Source: Holacanthus passer (lineage: Eukaryota; Chordata; Actinopteri; Pomacanthidae). From it: DNA of 64,000 nt. Location: NCBI GenBank assembly GCA_025331565.1, contig JAFREQ010000091.1:1474501-1538500 (forward strand), given 5' to 3'. Under the pieces are notes generated by a model. The model made no database searches. It was not told the origin of the DNA and worked only from the letters and a program-made list of their open reading frames with translations. Shown one piece after another: positions 11,120 through 22,299 of the stretch (position 1 is its first letter; every line of letters starts with the position of its first letter). The translations under genes were made by a program, and so were the position numbers.

Positions 11120-12663
11120 ATGAAGTTCAAAGAGCTGTCAGTATCAGTGAAGCAAGCCATCATGAGGCTGAAAAATCAAACCCATCAGAGAGACAGCAAA
11201 AACAGTAGGTGTGGCCAAATCAACTGTAAAGAAAGAAGGCACTGGTGAGCTCAGCAATGCCAAAAGACCCAGAAGACCACGGAAAACAAGTGTGATGGAT
11301 GACAGAAGAATCCTTTCCCTGGTCAAGAAAAACCCCTTCACAACAGTTGGCCAGATCAAGAACACTCTCCAGGAGGAAGGCGTATCTGTGTCAAAGTCAA
11401 CCATTAGGAGAAGACTTCCACTGGTGAGCCTCAAAAACAGGAAGGACAGATTAGAGTTTGTCAAAAAAAACATCTAAAAGTGTGACGATTTAGGGGTTAG
11501 ATGGACCCAGGAGCGAAACACAGAGGAGAGATAAAAGGGATTTATTAAACAAAACAAACTCCAGAAGACACACAAACACAATAAGGTGAAGGGAGGCTGG
11601 TGGAGCAGAGTTGCTTCAGTGGATGGAGGCTGGGTGGGGGGTGGTAGGTGCTGAGGCTGCTGGCTGGAGACACACTGGTGGAGCTGGTAGGGATGAACAC
11701 AGGGAAGACAAAACCAACCAACACTGGAGGACCTGGGGATACTGGAGACACTGGAAACTCTGGCAGACCGGAACAATCAGACAGTTTACTGGGGAACACT
11801 AGAACCAAGGGGAAACACTGGAAAACACTAGAGAGAAAGTAAGGGGGCATGGAAAGGGAAGATCTGGCAGCTTGCAGGTGAAAGTCCTTTAAAGTTGCCA
11901 GTGACGAGGTGAGATGAGATGCAGCTGTGAGATATCGAGGGCCCCAGCACCTAAAGACCACGCCCCCAGCCACTGAAGCAAAGCCTGAACCAAAAGTGCC
12001 AGAAGAAACAGAAAAAACACAAAACCACCAACACTGTAGAAAAAACCCTGGAGAACAAACACAAATAAACTAAGACATCCAAACCATGACAAAAAGAGCC
12101 TGTGCAGTTCTGGAACAACATCCTATGGACAGATGAGACAAAGATCAACTTGTACCAGAATGATGAAGAGAAGAGTCTGGAGAAGAGAAGAAACTGCTCA
12201 AGATCCACAGCATCCACCTCATCAGTGAAGCATGGTGGTGGTAGTGTAATGGTGTGGGCATGTATGGCTGCCAATGGAACTGGTTCTCTTCTATTTATTG
12301 ATGATGTGACTGCTGACTAAAGCAGCAGGATGAAATCTGAAGTGTGTTTGAATATTATCTGTTCATATTCAGCCAAATGCTTCAGAACTCATTGGACGGA
12401 GCTTCACGGTGCAGATGGACAATGACCTGAAGCACCGTGAAAGCAACCAAAGAGCTTGTTAAGGCAAAGAGGAATGTTCTGCAATGGCCAAGTGATCCCA
12501 ACTGAAGGGAAAAGGCCCCAAGAACAAGCAGGAAGTGAAGGCAGCTGCAGTAGAGGCCTGGCAGAGCATCACCAGGGACCAAACCCAGCGTCTGGTGATG
12601 TCTGTGGGTTCCAGACTTCAGGCTGTCATTGACTGCAAAGGATTTGCAATCAAATATTATAAA
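11120..12663 (+). pseudogene. Tc1-like transposase, broken and interrupted
   Basis: The gene starts at ATG 11120 (MKFKELSVSVKQAI, first helix-turn-helix). It shifts frame near 11190 and continues as KSTVKKEGTGELSN, KRPRRPRKTSV (an AT-hook-like GRPR region), DDRRILSLVKKNPFTTVGQI and VSVSKSTIRRRL (second DNA-binding subdomain). A short segment between RRRL and PLVSLKNRK appears deleted. The solo LTR splits it at 11481. After the LTR the frame resumes as PVQFWNNILWTDETKINLYQ with the first catalytic Asp, then VKHGGGSVMVWACMAANGTG. Stops and frameshifts follow, with a degraded MDND-type second Asp region, and the NPIE-type third acidic residue is not found. The enzyme would have cut and pasted the element at TA sites. 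Confidence 0.9.
11481..12091 (-). mobile_element. solo LTR, Ty3/gypsy-like, minus orientation
   Basis: The 611-bp insert starts TGTGACGATTTAG and ends CCAAACCATGACA, so it has the TG...CA ends of an LTR. It is flanked by AAAAG at 11476-11480 and 12092-12096. Deleting insert plus one duplicate restores the Tc1 reading frame (HLKEPVQFW), which confirms the boundaries. Read on the minus strand, an AATAAA signal lies near 11542-11550, about 60 bp before the LTR end, followed by the CTGGGTCCATCTAACCCC block. That fixes the orientation. No internal gag/pol is present, so the provirus-like form was lost by recombination between LTRs. Assignment to gypsy rests on the 5-bp duplication and LTR layout only. 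Confidence 0.87.
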
Positions 12664-12988
12664 TGACAATTTGATTTCTGATTATGTTGGTTTGGCCAAC
12701 TACTTTTGGTCCCTTAAAAGGTGGAGGACACATATGAAATGTGTTCACCTGTTTGGATGCAAACACTCTTAAATTAAAGCTGAAAGTCTGCACTTAAAGC
12801 ACATCTTGATTGTTTCACTACAAATCCATTGTGGTGGTGTACAGAGTGGAAATACTGAAAATTGTGTCAATGTCCAAATATTTGTGGACCTGACTGTACC
12901 TGAGTGTGAAACCTGAGTGTGAAATAGCTGTGATGGTATCAATGGTGGGTGATGGTGACAGAGACAACAGCGGTTGTGTTACATTATG

Positions 12989-13463
12989 TTATGCTTGAGT
13001 TATAAGTTTGACTGCCATCACAACAAAGGAAATGCTGTTGTGCTCCTTTCTACACTGTGTGTGTGACAGTCTGTTCCTGAAGGAGCTGTTTAAGGCCCCC
13101 ACAGCGTCACGCAGGGGGTGAGAGGTATTGTCCATGATTGATGTCAGCTTGGCTAACATCTTCCTCTCACCCACCCCCTCTATGGAATCCAGAGGGCAGT
13201 CCAGGACAGAGCTGCCCTCTGTTCCTGTCCCTCTCTGTGCTTCCACCTCCCCAACAGACCACTGTGTAGAACTGCAGACTGCAGATGCTGCCACTGTGTT
13301 ATAAAAGGTTCTGAACAGTGTCCCACACACTCCAAAGGACGTCATGGTGCTCCACTCCCGATACTCCCCCTGCAGACTGGTCAGTGCCATGAGCCCCTCC
13401 ATCATCTGGAGATTTCCCCATTGTGGGATGAATAAAGGAATATCTTATCTTTTATCTTATCTT
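12989..13463 (+). mobile_element. LINE 3' end with inverted 5' part (twin-priming structure)
   Basis: The right part (13412-13463, plus strand) is the LINE 3' end: ATTTCCCCATTGTGGGATG, AATAAAGG, then TTATC-type pentamers. It closely matches 10493-10543. The left part (12989-13405) codes on the minus strand for the RT C-terminus: SFGVCGTLFRTFYNTVAASAV, an LDCPLDSIEGVGERKMLAKL segment and MAVKLI. It aligns to residues about 241-356 of the 9.3-kb copy. A 3' end in one orientation preceded by coding sequence in the other is the product expected from twin priming during LINE insertion. The coding part carries frameshifts and deletions. Confidence 0.8.
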
Positions 13464-14441
13464 GCTCCCAGTCATGATAGGTTTGGTTTTACCATCTTTT
13501 CCTCTGGTCCAGCTCTGCATCCCTTCTTCACTGTGTGGTGCAGTGCCAACATTTGCCCCTGAGTCGAAGCAATAGAGCAGCGACTGAACGGTTCTCCCTG
13601 TGCAGTTTCAAGGAACATAAGCAAAAGATCTACCACTGATCTCACCAGCTCCACATCCATGGTTGCACATGAACAGGGGAGAGATTCATTTAGAAATAAA
13701 AGACAAAAATATACAATCAGAGCTGCACTAAGTAGCTAAAAATTTAAAAAATTAAGTTTTTTTTTAAATAAACATGCCTTTTTTTCTTAAGACACATCCC
13801 CTTCTTCAAGTAAATAGGAGGCACTTGTTATTCCACAATAGTTTCTAAGAGTGTCTTAAATTACCATGAATGAATCTCTATATTATACAACTGGACTTTA
13901 GTATGAGTCTCCATCCAGCTGACTCAACTTTTCCAGTGGAGTACAGTATGAGCACTAATTCTTGTCACGAGTAAGAGAAGTGCATTGGCCACTGTCTGGA
14001 ACACCAACACTATCTGTAACATAATGAGGGCCAATGAATGTTTTACTGCTAGCCAATGTATACAGCAGTCTAATGGTAATATATAATACATGAAGACCCC
14101 ACACTTGTATAACTTAGACATTTATAATTTACTTGTTTAGAAACCATTTGCTTTCTCTCTCACACACACACAGGCACACGCGTGCACATAAAAACTCAGC
14201 AAAGGCAAATGTGAAGATGGCTGTTCAGTATGCACCACATCACATAAATACAGATGAATTCACTTAACATGCAGGGTGCATAATCCAGATATTAAACAAG
14301 TAAACACATGCAGGACATACAAATACATATATAGTTAGGCTTGTCTGATAAATGAGCTACTCTGAATGACAGGCAGCATGATTCATTGTAAATTGATGTG
14401 TTCAGTCCCCTCACGATGTACTATTCAGATCATGCACACAT

Positions 14442-14486
<45 letters not shown>

Positions 14487-15071
14487 TCAAGACTCAGGTC
14501 CAAAGGGGCTTTTATGCCACAAATTCAGTGGATAGACAGAACAGAGAGATGAGGTGAGGGTCAGTTAACATTTATTAATCATTTGTATCGACTGACAGCT
14601 GGAGAGCATGGGGAGAAATAGAGGAACAGTGCAAAGGAATTATAATAATGAGGGAACAATGGACGGATGAAGAAAGTGAGGAGGACTAAGCAGCACGTGT
14701 CAGCTGACGGTGGATACGTCATTGACAGTTTCTCTCATTTAGCATCAAATATCTTTTTTTAACTGTAATATATAATCATAGTTGTGATGATCTCTTAGTC
14801 TTAGATTATAAGATTGACTTAGATGTTCTGTAAACCTGCTTCAACAATATTTGGGTTTACATGCCAACAAGGCATTCAAGCCCAACACATAATCATCATT
14901 TCACATTGTGTTTGCATCATCCTCTCCATGCAGCAGATACACTTCTGCCTGCTCTTTGGAGGTCTTCTTAGAAGACACAGAAGTCCTCTTCATGTGTGTG
15001 ACATTAGCTGTATGTTACCTTTTATCTCTGGATAACTAGCTGCTTAATTAGGTGAAGCTTTGGTTCTCCCT
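13464..15071. other. anonymous non-coding DNA
   Basis: No gene or named transposon recognised apart from the CA tract listed separately. Confidence 0.5.
14447..14483. repeat. (CA)n microsatellite
   Basis: About 18 CA units. Confidence 0.96.
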
Positions 15072-15523
15072 TCAGGGCACAGGTGTAATGTGGCCTGCGG
15101 GTGCTTCAAATGCACATGATTGTCTCAAATAAGGTCTATGCTAAGTTAAAGCACATATTGCCCATTAACTACATCTCCCACAATGCACATTCAATTCCGT
15201 GACCCGCGAAGTGACATCCCACCGTTAGAGTGCAGTGTTTCTACTTTCACAGCTTTCACAGCCAGTTTTCCAATGAGCGGAGATTAGAAATATCAACAAT
15301 CAATCCCAAAATGTCCAAGAAGAAAAAGGAAAAAGAAAAAAGTTGATGCTGAAGGAAGACATCGGCATTTTGACACCAAACATGGAGCCAAGTGTGCTAA
15401 ATATACCCTTCAAGAAAAACATCAAATTGTCCAAGAATTAAAAAGCAACATAAACAATTTGGCCCACAACTTAGACTGTGTTTTAGATTTTGGCCCCTTG
15501 TGTGATTGAGTTTGACTCCCCTG
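15072..15523 (+). mobile_element. hAT-like remnant with GTF2IRD2-type transposase fragment
   Basis: The right end reads GAGTTTGACTCCCCTG. Its inverse, CAGGGGAGTCAAACTC, is the kind of end carried by Charlie-group hAT elements in fish. The left end is only a loose match (CAGGGCACAGGTGTAATGTG). Inside, ATG 15311 opens MSKKKKEKEK, then a frameshift leads to VDAEGRH, RHFDTKHGAK, YTLQEKHQIVQELKS. This resembles the start of the fish hAT-derived proteins annotated as GTF2IRD2-like. Sequence then jumps to the 3' end, so most of the transposase is deleted. No 8-bp duplication could be confirmed. Boundaries and family are tentative. Confidence 0.5.
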
Positions 15524-18500
15524 TTTTAGGGTAATTAGGACAGATCACCTCGATAGCAATGGTGGCATTCAAACCCGTGAGCGCATATCACAGTGTATTA
15601 GCGTTCCAAATACCAGTCATCTCATTACCTGATCCAGCTTATAGTTTTACCTTTTCATGTCAGACATGAGGTCTGATGCAATAATTCCTTTAACGAGGGT
15701 TTAAAAGCCTCCTTTAAAATCTGATTTATAGGAGATGGTTTATAGCATGTAATATTAAGCAATAAGTCTGAATTTATGGATCCAGAAATGTGCCTCTTTC
15801 TATGTGGACGTTGAAAGGTTAACACTCAGTTTTACTACAGACACCTGGCTCTTCATTAAACATATAACACTGTCTTTCATTGTTCACTGTGTAAGCATCA
15901 GTGCAGCTCCATGATCACGCGTCATATCTTGACATGAGAAGGATGTCAAGAATAAAGTTCTAGTATTATTATGATGACATGCAAACCAAATGCAGTTTGT
16001 TTTAATGTGATTTCAGCTAGGTGCTGATCATACTACAGTGACTCTTTCAGTATAAAATGATCAACCACAGAAATAATGTGTGACACTCAAAAATTCCCAC
16101 ATGAATGCTTGTAACTACTTCCTCTGAGCATTTCTTAAAAAGGCTTTCATCCATTAGATTTGCACTGCATGGTATTTACTCTGTATATAGACTACTTAAA
16201 CCATATGTGTAGGTCATCCCTCAAGAGCTTTTATTAGTCAGCATTAAGTGATTAAGGCCACATGAACGTTTCCAACCTCTCTGTATCATACAATACAGTA
16301 GGTGGCACTTAAGCCAAGTGAGCAACCACAAGGTTCCAGAGGTTGGCCTTTTAGATAGTGTTGACTGCTGAGAGTCTTTACACACCACAAGCACTACTGC
16401 AATACAAAAAGGGAATCACTTGTGGAATTTACTCAAGTGATCTCTGAATCAGAGCCAAGGCAGTTTCTGTATGTCTTTAAAATGTGAATCCCTAAAAAAT
16501 GATTTAACACATTGAAGGAAAGGGAAATTCCCAAAAAACATAATATGGCCACATGAATGAGCCACGCTGTTTTAGATTTCTGTCTGTGTAAAATTTGCTA
16601 AAAACTACAGTGACCAGCTATTTTAGGAAACTGCTGAAGCATTTCGAGACACACAGTAATGCCTTAGTCCTGCAATCGGGAATCTTGAAGTCACCGTGGT
16701 TTGCACACTACATGAGTGTTCAGCGACAAGAGGTCACACATTAAAAGATCTTTCACCAGGAGGGATCCCTGATGATTCGATCTGGCCTTCAAACTACAAA
16801 CCAAATGGGGAATGATGCAATGGCATGTGCAGGACAGACACAAGAAACGAGCAGTCCAAGTTGTTTGTGCACCGTAGCTTGTTCAACGACTAGGCAACCT
16901 GTCCCCTACATGACCAGATATTTTACCTGCTCTATATCTTTTGGCCGTCTGTGGCGACATGGACAAGCTCTCGGATGGCGTCTTTGAACAGTTCGCACAT
17001 ATAGTGCATAGACGCCAGGCACCGATTTGCCTGATCTGTCTGATGTGACTGTTGCGAAATTCAAGAACAGTCTGTGAGTGGAAAATTAGGGCTATAATCC
17101 TGTAGCATGGACTCAGCATAATATTGTGTTGGTTTTGGTCTTTTTATTGGATTTTTTTGACAATAACAAAAATATAGAATAACACTAGCCTTATGCTCAA
17201 AAACTGCAACATTTTAAGAGGAACATACATTAACTAGTGAGTGGGCTGGCATGTGTAAGTCATGCGTCTACATCAGGAAACATAAGCTCTCTGTATATAC
17301 TGACTTGAGCCATTAGTGAGGAGATGAAGTGAGGGAGAATATTTAAAGAAGCATCTCCTATACCTGGACACTAGGCTGCCAGGTTAACCAAGGCAGGATT
17401 AATCAGTATCACAGTGTTAGTTTATATTTAACCAGATACAATGGAGCAAAGGTTTTAACTCTTGTGCCACATCACCTGATTGTAAGCTTATCCTTAATCA
17501 CGCTTAAAATAAACTGGGTCATTTAAGATCAGCTATGTTCCTACATGCAGGTACTTTCTTATTGTTTCCTCTTTCCATGTCTCCAGCCACTTCCTGTCAT
17601 GTTGATAATCCATATACACCCATGGATGCTACAGTCCCATACGTTTAAACAGGCTGTCTCTTGAAATTATGTATTTTTCACATCTCAGTGATTTATGTTT
17701 GCTGCTTCTCTCCTGTACATCCCCGGGGGTTTCATTGCTCTCCATGTTGATTCTTTAGCATGCTGCTTTTATTCTTCAAGTACACAGAACCTGTGCTATC
17801 AGAAACTACTGTATAACTATTAGTGCAAACATGTGAATTTCATGACAAAAGCATTCCCGGGATGCATTTTTTTGCAGATTGGTGTTGTCAGCTGGAAACT
17901 CTTTAACTTAGCAACTGAGCTTAAGCTGTCCTCTGAAGCTTTTGATCTTGTTTTCATCTGGTATAGCATGGACAGTAATAATAGGATCCGGCTTTGGTTG
18001 GAAAACCAAGAATATTTCAACGTGCCAAGTCTTCTTATCAAACTTTCAGGACTCAGGCAAAGAGCAATTAATATTCACACGAGCCATGTAAGCACTTTTG
18101 TTGCATCTGAAGACCCCTGACCAGTCACTGTTCCACTGCTTATATGCTTTTTGACCACATGTTACGGGGGATTAAGATGCAAATTGTTGCCTTAATCTTT
18201 AAAGTAAAATAAGCTTTCTTGGTGTGGAGCTAAGTAAGCATATACTGTATTTCGTTGAAGCATGAGCACAGTCATCAGTATGCAAAGCTCAGCCTAACTG
18301 GCATTTACAAATGCATAATGACATTCATATGTAATGTATGTGAATGCAGCAAAAATGTGTGTTTTCATATTTAATGTACAGTAGGGCGCACGAGCACGGT
18401 AAAACCTATACACACACAGTATAATCTGCTGCTTTTTAATCTGCATGGACCTAGACTAACCAAATCATGATTGATGTCTTCATCGTTCAATGTTTTCTTT

Positions 18501-20432
18501 TTTCAGTCGCGCACACAAATGCACCGAGATCCATCTCCATACAGTTTGACTGAAAGCTGCATAGCTGATGTCTTCATAAGTCTTGTGTTTTCTGTGCCAA
18601 GTCAGCTCCACTGAAGAGATGAATGTAAATCCATGCCTATAGATTATCCATTCTCCTTGCACAAAAACTGCCTGCCACAATCCCCCATTCACCCTCTTTA
18701 TATTCCTTCCCTTCATATGGATTTCAGCAGTCAAATCGTATTATGTAGAGACACCCCGGTGGCTCGCTGGGCAAGGATGTGTACTGTGCTCTTGCAATTT
18801 TGTGACACTTTCCCCATGAGCCATTCATTCCCCTCTACCAGACGCAGAAGTTGTTTTAAAGCTCAAAAGTATTATGAATAAATGAATTTAAATTCAATCC
18901 TTTAGATTTCATTCTCTTTGCTCAAATCTCATTATGACAATGGTGCTTTTTGCATCATTTATCTGCTGAGACGTCTGTGTTATTGTCAGAAAAGTTGTAC
19001 AGTTACATTGTGGAGATGTGGGTTCAAATACGGGTTAAAGACCCACTCCAATGAAAATCAAGGCTTTTTTTTTACACTGTTAACACATCAAGGGAATGTT
19101 TTCATATGCTACAAGACCCATCAGGATCAAAAAATAGGCAGTCAACTCTAAGGCTGCACATTCCTGCTTCAGAAATGCAGTTTACCAAAAACACAAACTC
19201 AGATAGTCAGAGTTTCATATGTCACATACCTAAGAACCAGTCCAATCAACTCGCAGGATGGAGCTTCTATATCATGATAACATAGTCAAACCAAAGGCTC
19301 ATGTTCTTTTATACCTTTATGTTGCTAACACTGTAGAAAACAATATATAAAATACATCACCAAAGAGTCCAAAGTGAGCAGGTCGGAGGGGAGGGGTGGG
19401 TGGAGATAGAGGCTGGGACTATTTGAATATGTACAGATCTGTCCATACTCATAGTCATTTTAATCATGAGGGGATGGAGAAAAAAAATCTAAATATGTCA
19501 TTTTGTTGAACAGAGATATGTTTTTAGGAGTTTCACTACCTCAGTTCCAGGAGAGGAACGTTAAGATGTGAAATACCTACAGTGCTATGCAAGGTCAGGA
19601 TGTCGGATATAAAAAAAGATGTAAGCAAATACTGTCAAATTGGCCTAAATATAGACAGATACATTTTCAAGCTTATGCATAATGTGGTTAAACTAGTGTT
19701 TAAGGTTTGCAGATGAGCTGGCTTGACTGGGAAAAAGTTAGTATTTTGGTTTAAAATGTTTCTCAGACTTTGTGCTGAAAATATTGTAGATGCCTCAGTA
19801 CATCAATCTAGTGCCAGTCTGCTGATTTTATCAACATGAACAAACATAATATTTCAATATAATCACTCTCCAGCCAGTGGATGCGTTTACTGCATTGGCA
19901 TCAAAAATGAATGTTTAATGTGGGAACATCTGTAAATTTATCTGCATTTATGTATAAATAAAGACTATTCTGACAGCATCTATTTTAGAGTGTATGAAAG
20001 CTTCTTCTTCATAAAATCCCTGTAGTCACTTGAAGGCAGCAGGACATATGCTGTATGTTAATACATCTGCAGTCTCTGACACAACCATGCATTGTGTTTT
20101 CATCTTCATTAGAACACGTGCACATGACCCTGGACTGCTCCAGAATAACACTCATCTGTCCACACATCAGACTGGTCTGATATAACTTGAAACTTAGCCT
20201 GTTGATGTGGGAGATGTCAGATTACAGCATCATCTAGTGTGTCCTTGTCTTCTTTTCAATTTTCTTTATAGCAAAAGTGGCACTTCATATTTTAGCGACT
20301 ATAGTGCAATCTCTGCACTATTACTACTGCTGTATCACATTTTAATAGATATGATGTGACCATTCATGACATGAGATACAGTAGAATTAAAACAGCAATA
20401 GAGGTGGATTAAAATAAGATATATTAAAGAGA
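15524..20432. other. anonymous non-coding DNA
   Basis: I recognise no gene here. The segment 16770-17120 is more GC-rich than its neighbours and open on both strands for 70-78 codons, but matches nothing I know. A tRNA-promoter-like box A (about 18762-18778) lies 250 bp from a box-B-like GGTTCAAATAC (19022-19032), too far apart for one tRNA-derived unit. Confidence 0.45.

Positions 20433-20467
<35 letters not shown>
20433..20467. repeat. (AAT)n microsatellite
   Basis: About 11 AAT units. Confidence 0.96.
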
Positions 20468-20468
<1 letters not shown>

Positions 20469-20570
20469 CCATCTGCTTTGCTCTCATCATGCTGCTCTGC
20501 ACCAGCCAAACAACAGTCTGATTTCCTGACGAAGCGTCTTCCCATTTGTTGAGCTGTTGTTTTCATGCAT

Positions 20571-20700
20571 TTGTGTGATTGGCTCAGCTGTTTCAGAGCT
20601 ACGAGATCAGTGATGTCATTGGTTGGCAGTGTACATCGGCCCGCCCTTTTGCACTTTGGCCTACTACACATATAAGAGCTAAAATAGCAGGTGTGCTTGG
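20571..20700 (+). promoter_or_regulatory. promoter-like cluster: CCAAT boxes, CRE-like site and TATA box
   Basis: Three core-promoter-type motifs stand in plausible order on the plus strand. An inverted CCAAT box (GATTGGCT) is at 20577-20584. A CRE-like TGATGTCA at 20612-20619 runs into a second inverted CCAAT (ATTGG). A TATA-type CATATAAGAG sits near 20669-20678. A start site would fall around 20700. I find no coding exon downstream: the ATG near 20703 gives only a short frame, and the ATG at 20816 gives 18 codons. Part of the cluster resembles 45032-45060. It could be a transposon promoter, an orphan promoter, or chance. Confidence 0.35.
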
Positions 20701-21456
20701 AGATGCCCACACAGTCCATGCACCAAAGACCTACTGCTTTGCACAGGTCGTTGTGCTTCCAACATTGAAATAGGATCTCAAGCCTGTTTCACAGGGAACA
20801 ATAAATAAACAAGCATGGCTTCATGTGAGCAAGGATATCAAGATTCAACAACAAAAAATGAGTATAATTGAGAGAAATTTGCTAAAACGCATTCACTTCA
20901 CTTTGTCTTTTTAATAATCTTGCTGATGTGATAGATAACCTGTGTCCGTTTACACCTTTTACCATCACACAACGCATCCTTGATTATGACGCTATACTTT
21001 AAAAACAGATGACATGACTCTCTGGAAGCCATGTTGAATCTCCTTTTTTGTGGCCTTCCTGAAATGGTTCAGCTCCATCATCATCATTTTATCATCTGGG
21101 AAAAAAATGAATTAACAGTATAGATGAGTAAAGTTTTTTTTTTTAAATTGTTTAATGTACTCTCATCAATTTGTCAATGATGACATTTTTGGTATTGTGT
21201 ATTTAGGTTTATATACTCTTTAAAAGCACACCATATGTCTTTTTTTTCTATCTACAAATTAATCCAGATAAACTTGAAAATGATGAGTCATCTCTGCAGA
21301 GCATGTGCACACATATTTCACAGACATTTTTCTCCCATTTGCAGAATGAAAACGTCATCAGTCCATGGCTCTTCAAAGAAGACAAAGGTAGAATTAGCAC
21401 TCCTAGGTCATGTTAGCGAGGATTAATTATAATTTGGTAGTGAGAAAGACAACAAG

Positions 21457-21991
21457 GTGCCAGCAACCTGGCGAGTGAGGGTGAGAATGAGCCTGAGAAG
21501 GAAGAAAAGCAGAATAGAGAAGGAAGCAGTGGAGATTACATACTCAAGTAATAAAAGTATAGGAGCAGTCATTGATTGCTCTTTACAGAACAAAGGTAGG
21601 GTCACAAGGATTGTGTACCACTTAATGGACTTCACTCTAGTTCATGCGTGGCTCTTACACCACAGAGACTGTGGCATCCCAAACAAAGATGTATACAGCT
21701 TGCTGAAATTCAAGGATGAAAGTTGCAAGTTGCCTTTTGTATGAGGAAAGTCTCAAAGAGGAGGGGGAGACTATAGCAGAGTGTTGAAGGAGGCCTGGCT
21801 GAGAAGAAGGTCAGAGCTGCACCAGTGCCACCTGTGGGTCAGGACAACACTGACCATCGGCCTGTTTGGGTGGAAAACAGGAGCCGGTGCTAATACTCTG
21901 GCTGTAAGGGGATAGAAAAAGTGCAGTGCTCAAAGTGTGCCTCTTACCTGTGCTTCACAGATGAGAAGAGCTGCTGCATGAATTTCCAAAT
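21457..21991 (+). pseudogene. piggyBac-like transposase, C-terminal part
   Basis: Frame 21457-21744 reads SNKSIGAVIDCSLQNKGRV, RIVYHLMDFTLVHAWLLHHR and DCGIPNKDVYSLLKFK. This is the region of piggyBac/PGBD transposases where the RNase-H-like core ends (compare the family pattern with a conserved HL.D...VNSWLLY..). After stops and frameshifts, 21912-21989 reads VQCSKCASYLCFTDEKSCC, the Cys-rich C-terminal domain (CxxCxxxxC). The N-terminal region and catalytic aspartates upstream were not recognised, nor were TTAA-flanked inverted repeats. It is a decayed transposon rather than a domesticated PGBD gene, because the frame is broken at least twice. Confidence 0.75.
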
Positions 21992-22242
21992 GGTGGCAAC
22001 ATATGTAAGGAGACACACACACAAGGAAACCGAAAGCAAGCATTTAAATGTAACACAAGTGATCAAGTACTAAAATGTGACTCACTATCTTGTTTTGAAG
22101 AGAGTTATGATAGTTTGGTCTCATAGATTGTTGATGTAAAGTTTGCTGAAATGCGCTTACACTCTTTAACGCCTACACATTTGCAGACCTCTGCAAATAC
22201 TTTCAGCCATTACCATCTATTTATGCATTTCCTGTTTCTCCA

Positions 22243-22262
22243 TTTTTTTTTTTTTTTTTTTT
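22243..22262. repeat. poly-T tract
   Basis: Twenty T residues immediately beside the minus-strand LINE fragment. Confidence 0.95.
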
Positions 22263-22299
22263 ACACATTTACAAATCTTAAATCTTACTAACTTAAATT

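Larger units (their letters stand above)
10759..12898 (+). mobile_element. Tc1-like transposon with ~200-bp inverted repeats, interrupted by a solo LTR
   Basis: The element is flanked by TA at 10759-10760 and 12897-12898. The left arm begins CAGTCTGGTCCATAAATATT and the right arm is its inverse, ending in AATATTTGTGGACCTGACTG. The arms stay recognisably complementary for about 200 bp (10761-10970 and 12697-12896), as shown by shared GGTGGAGG, CAGACTTTCAGCTTTAATTT and CCACCACAATGG blocks. Removing the 611-bp LTR and one 5-bp duplication leaves about 1.5 kb, a normal length for a Tc1-like element. The single transposase gene inside is broken, so the copy cannot mobilise itself. Confidence 0.92.

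Noticed and set aside
11545..11973. 142-codon minus-strand frame with Pro/Ser-rich tail
   Set aside because: It lies wholly inside the solo LTR, which is regulatory sequence rather than coding.
13344..13562. 72-codon plus-strand frame over the LINE junction
   Set aside because: It reads through the LINE 3' end and pentamer tail in a non-coding frame.
18754..19060. tRNA-derived SINE from a box A at 18762 and box B at 19022
   Set aside because: The two boxes are about 250 bp apart instead of 30-60, and the sequence between is not tRNA-like.
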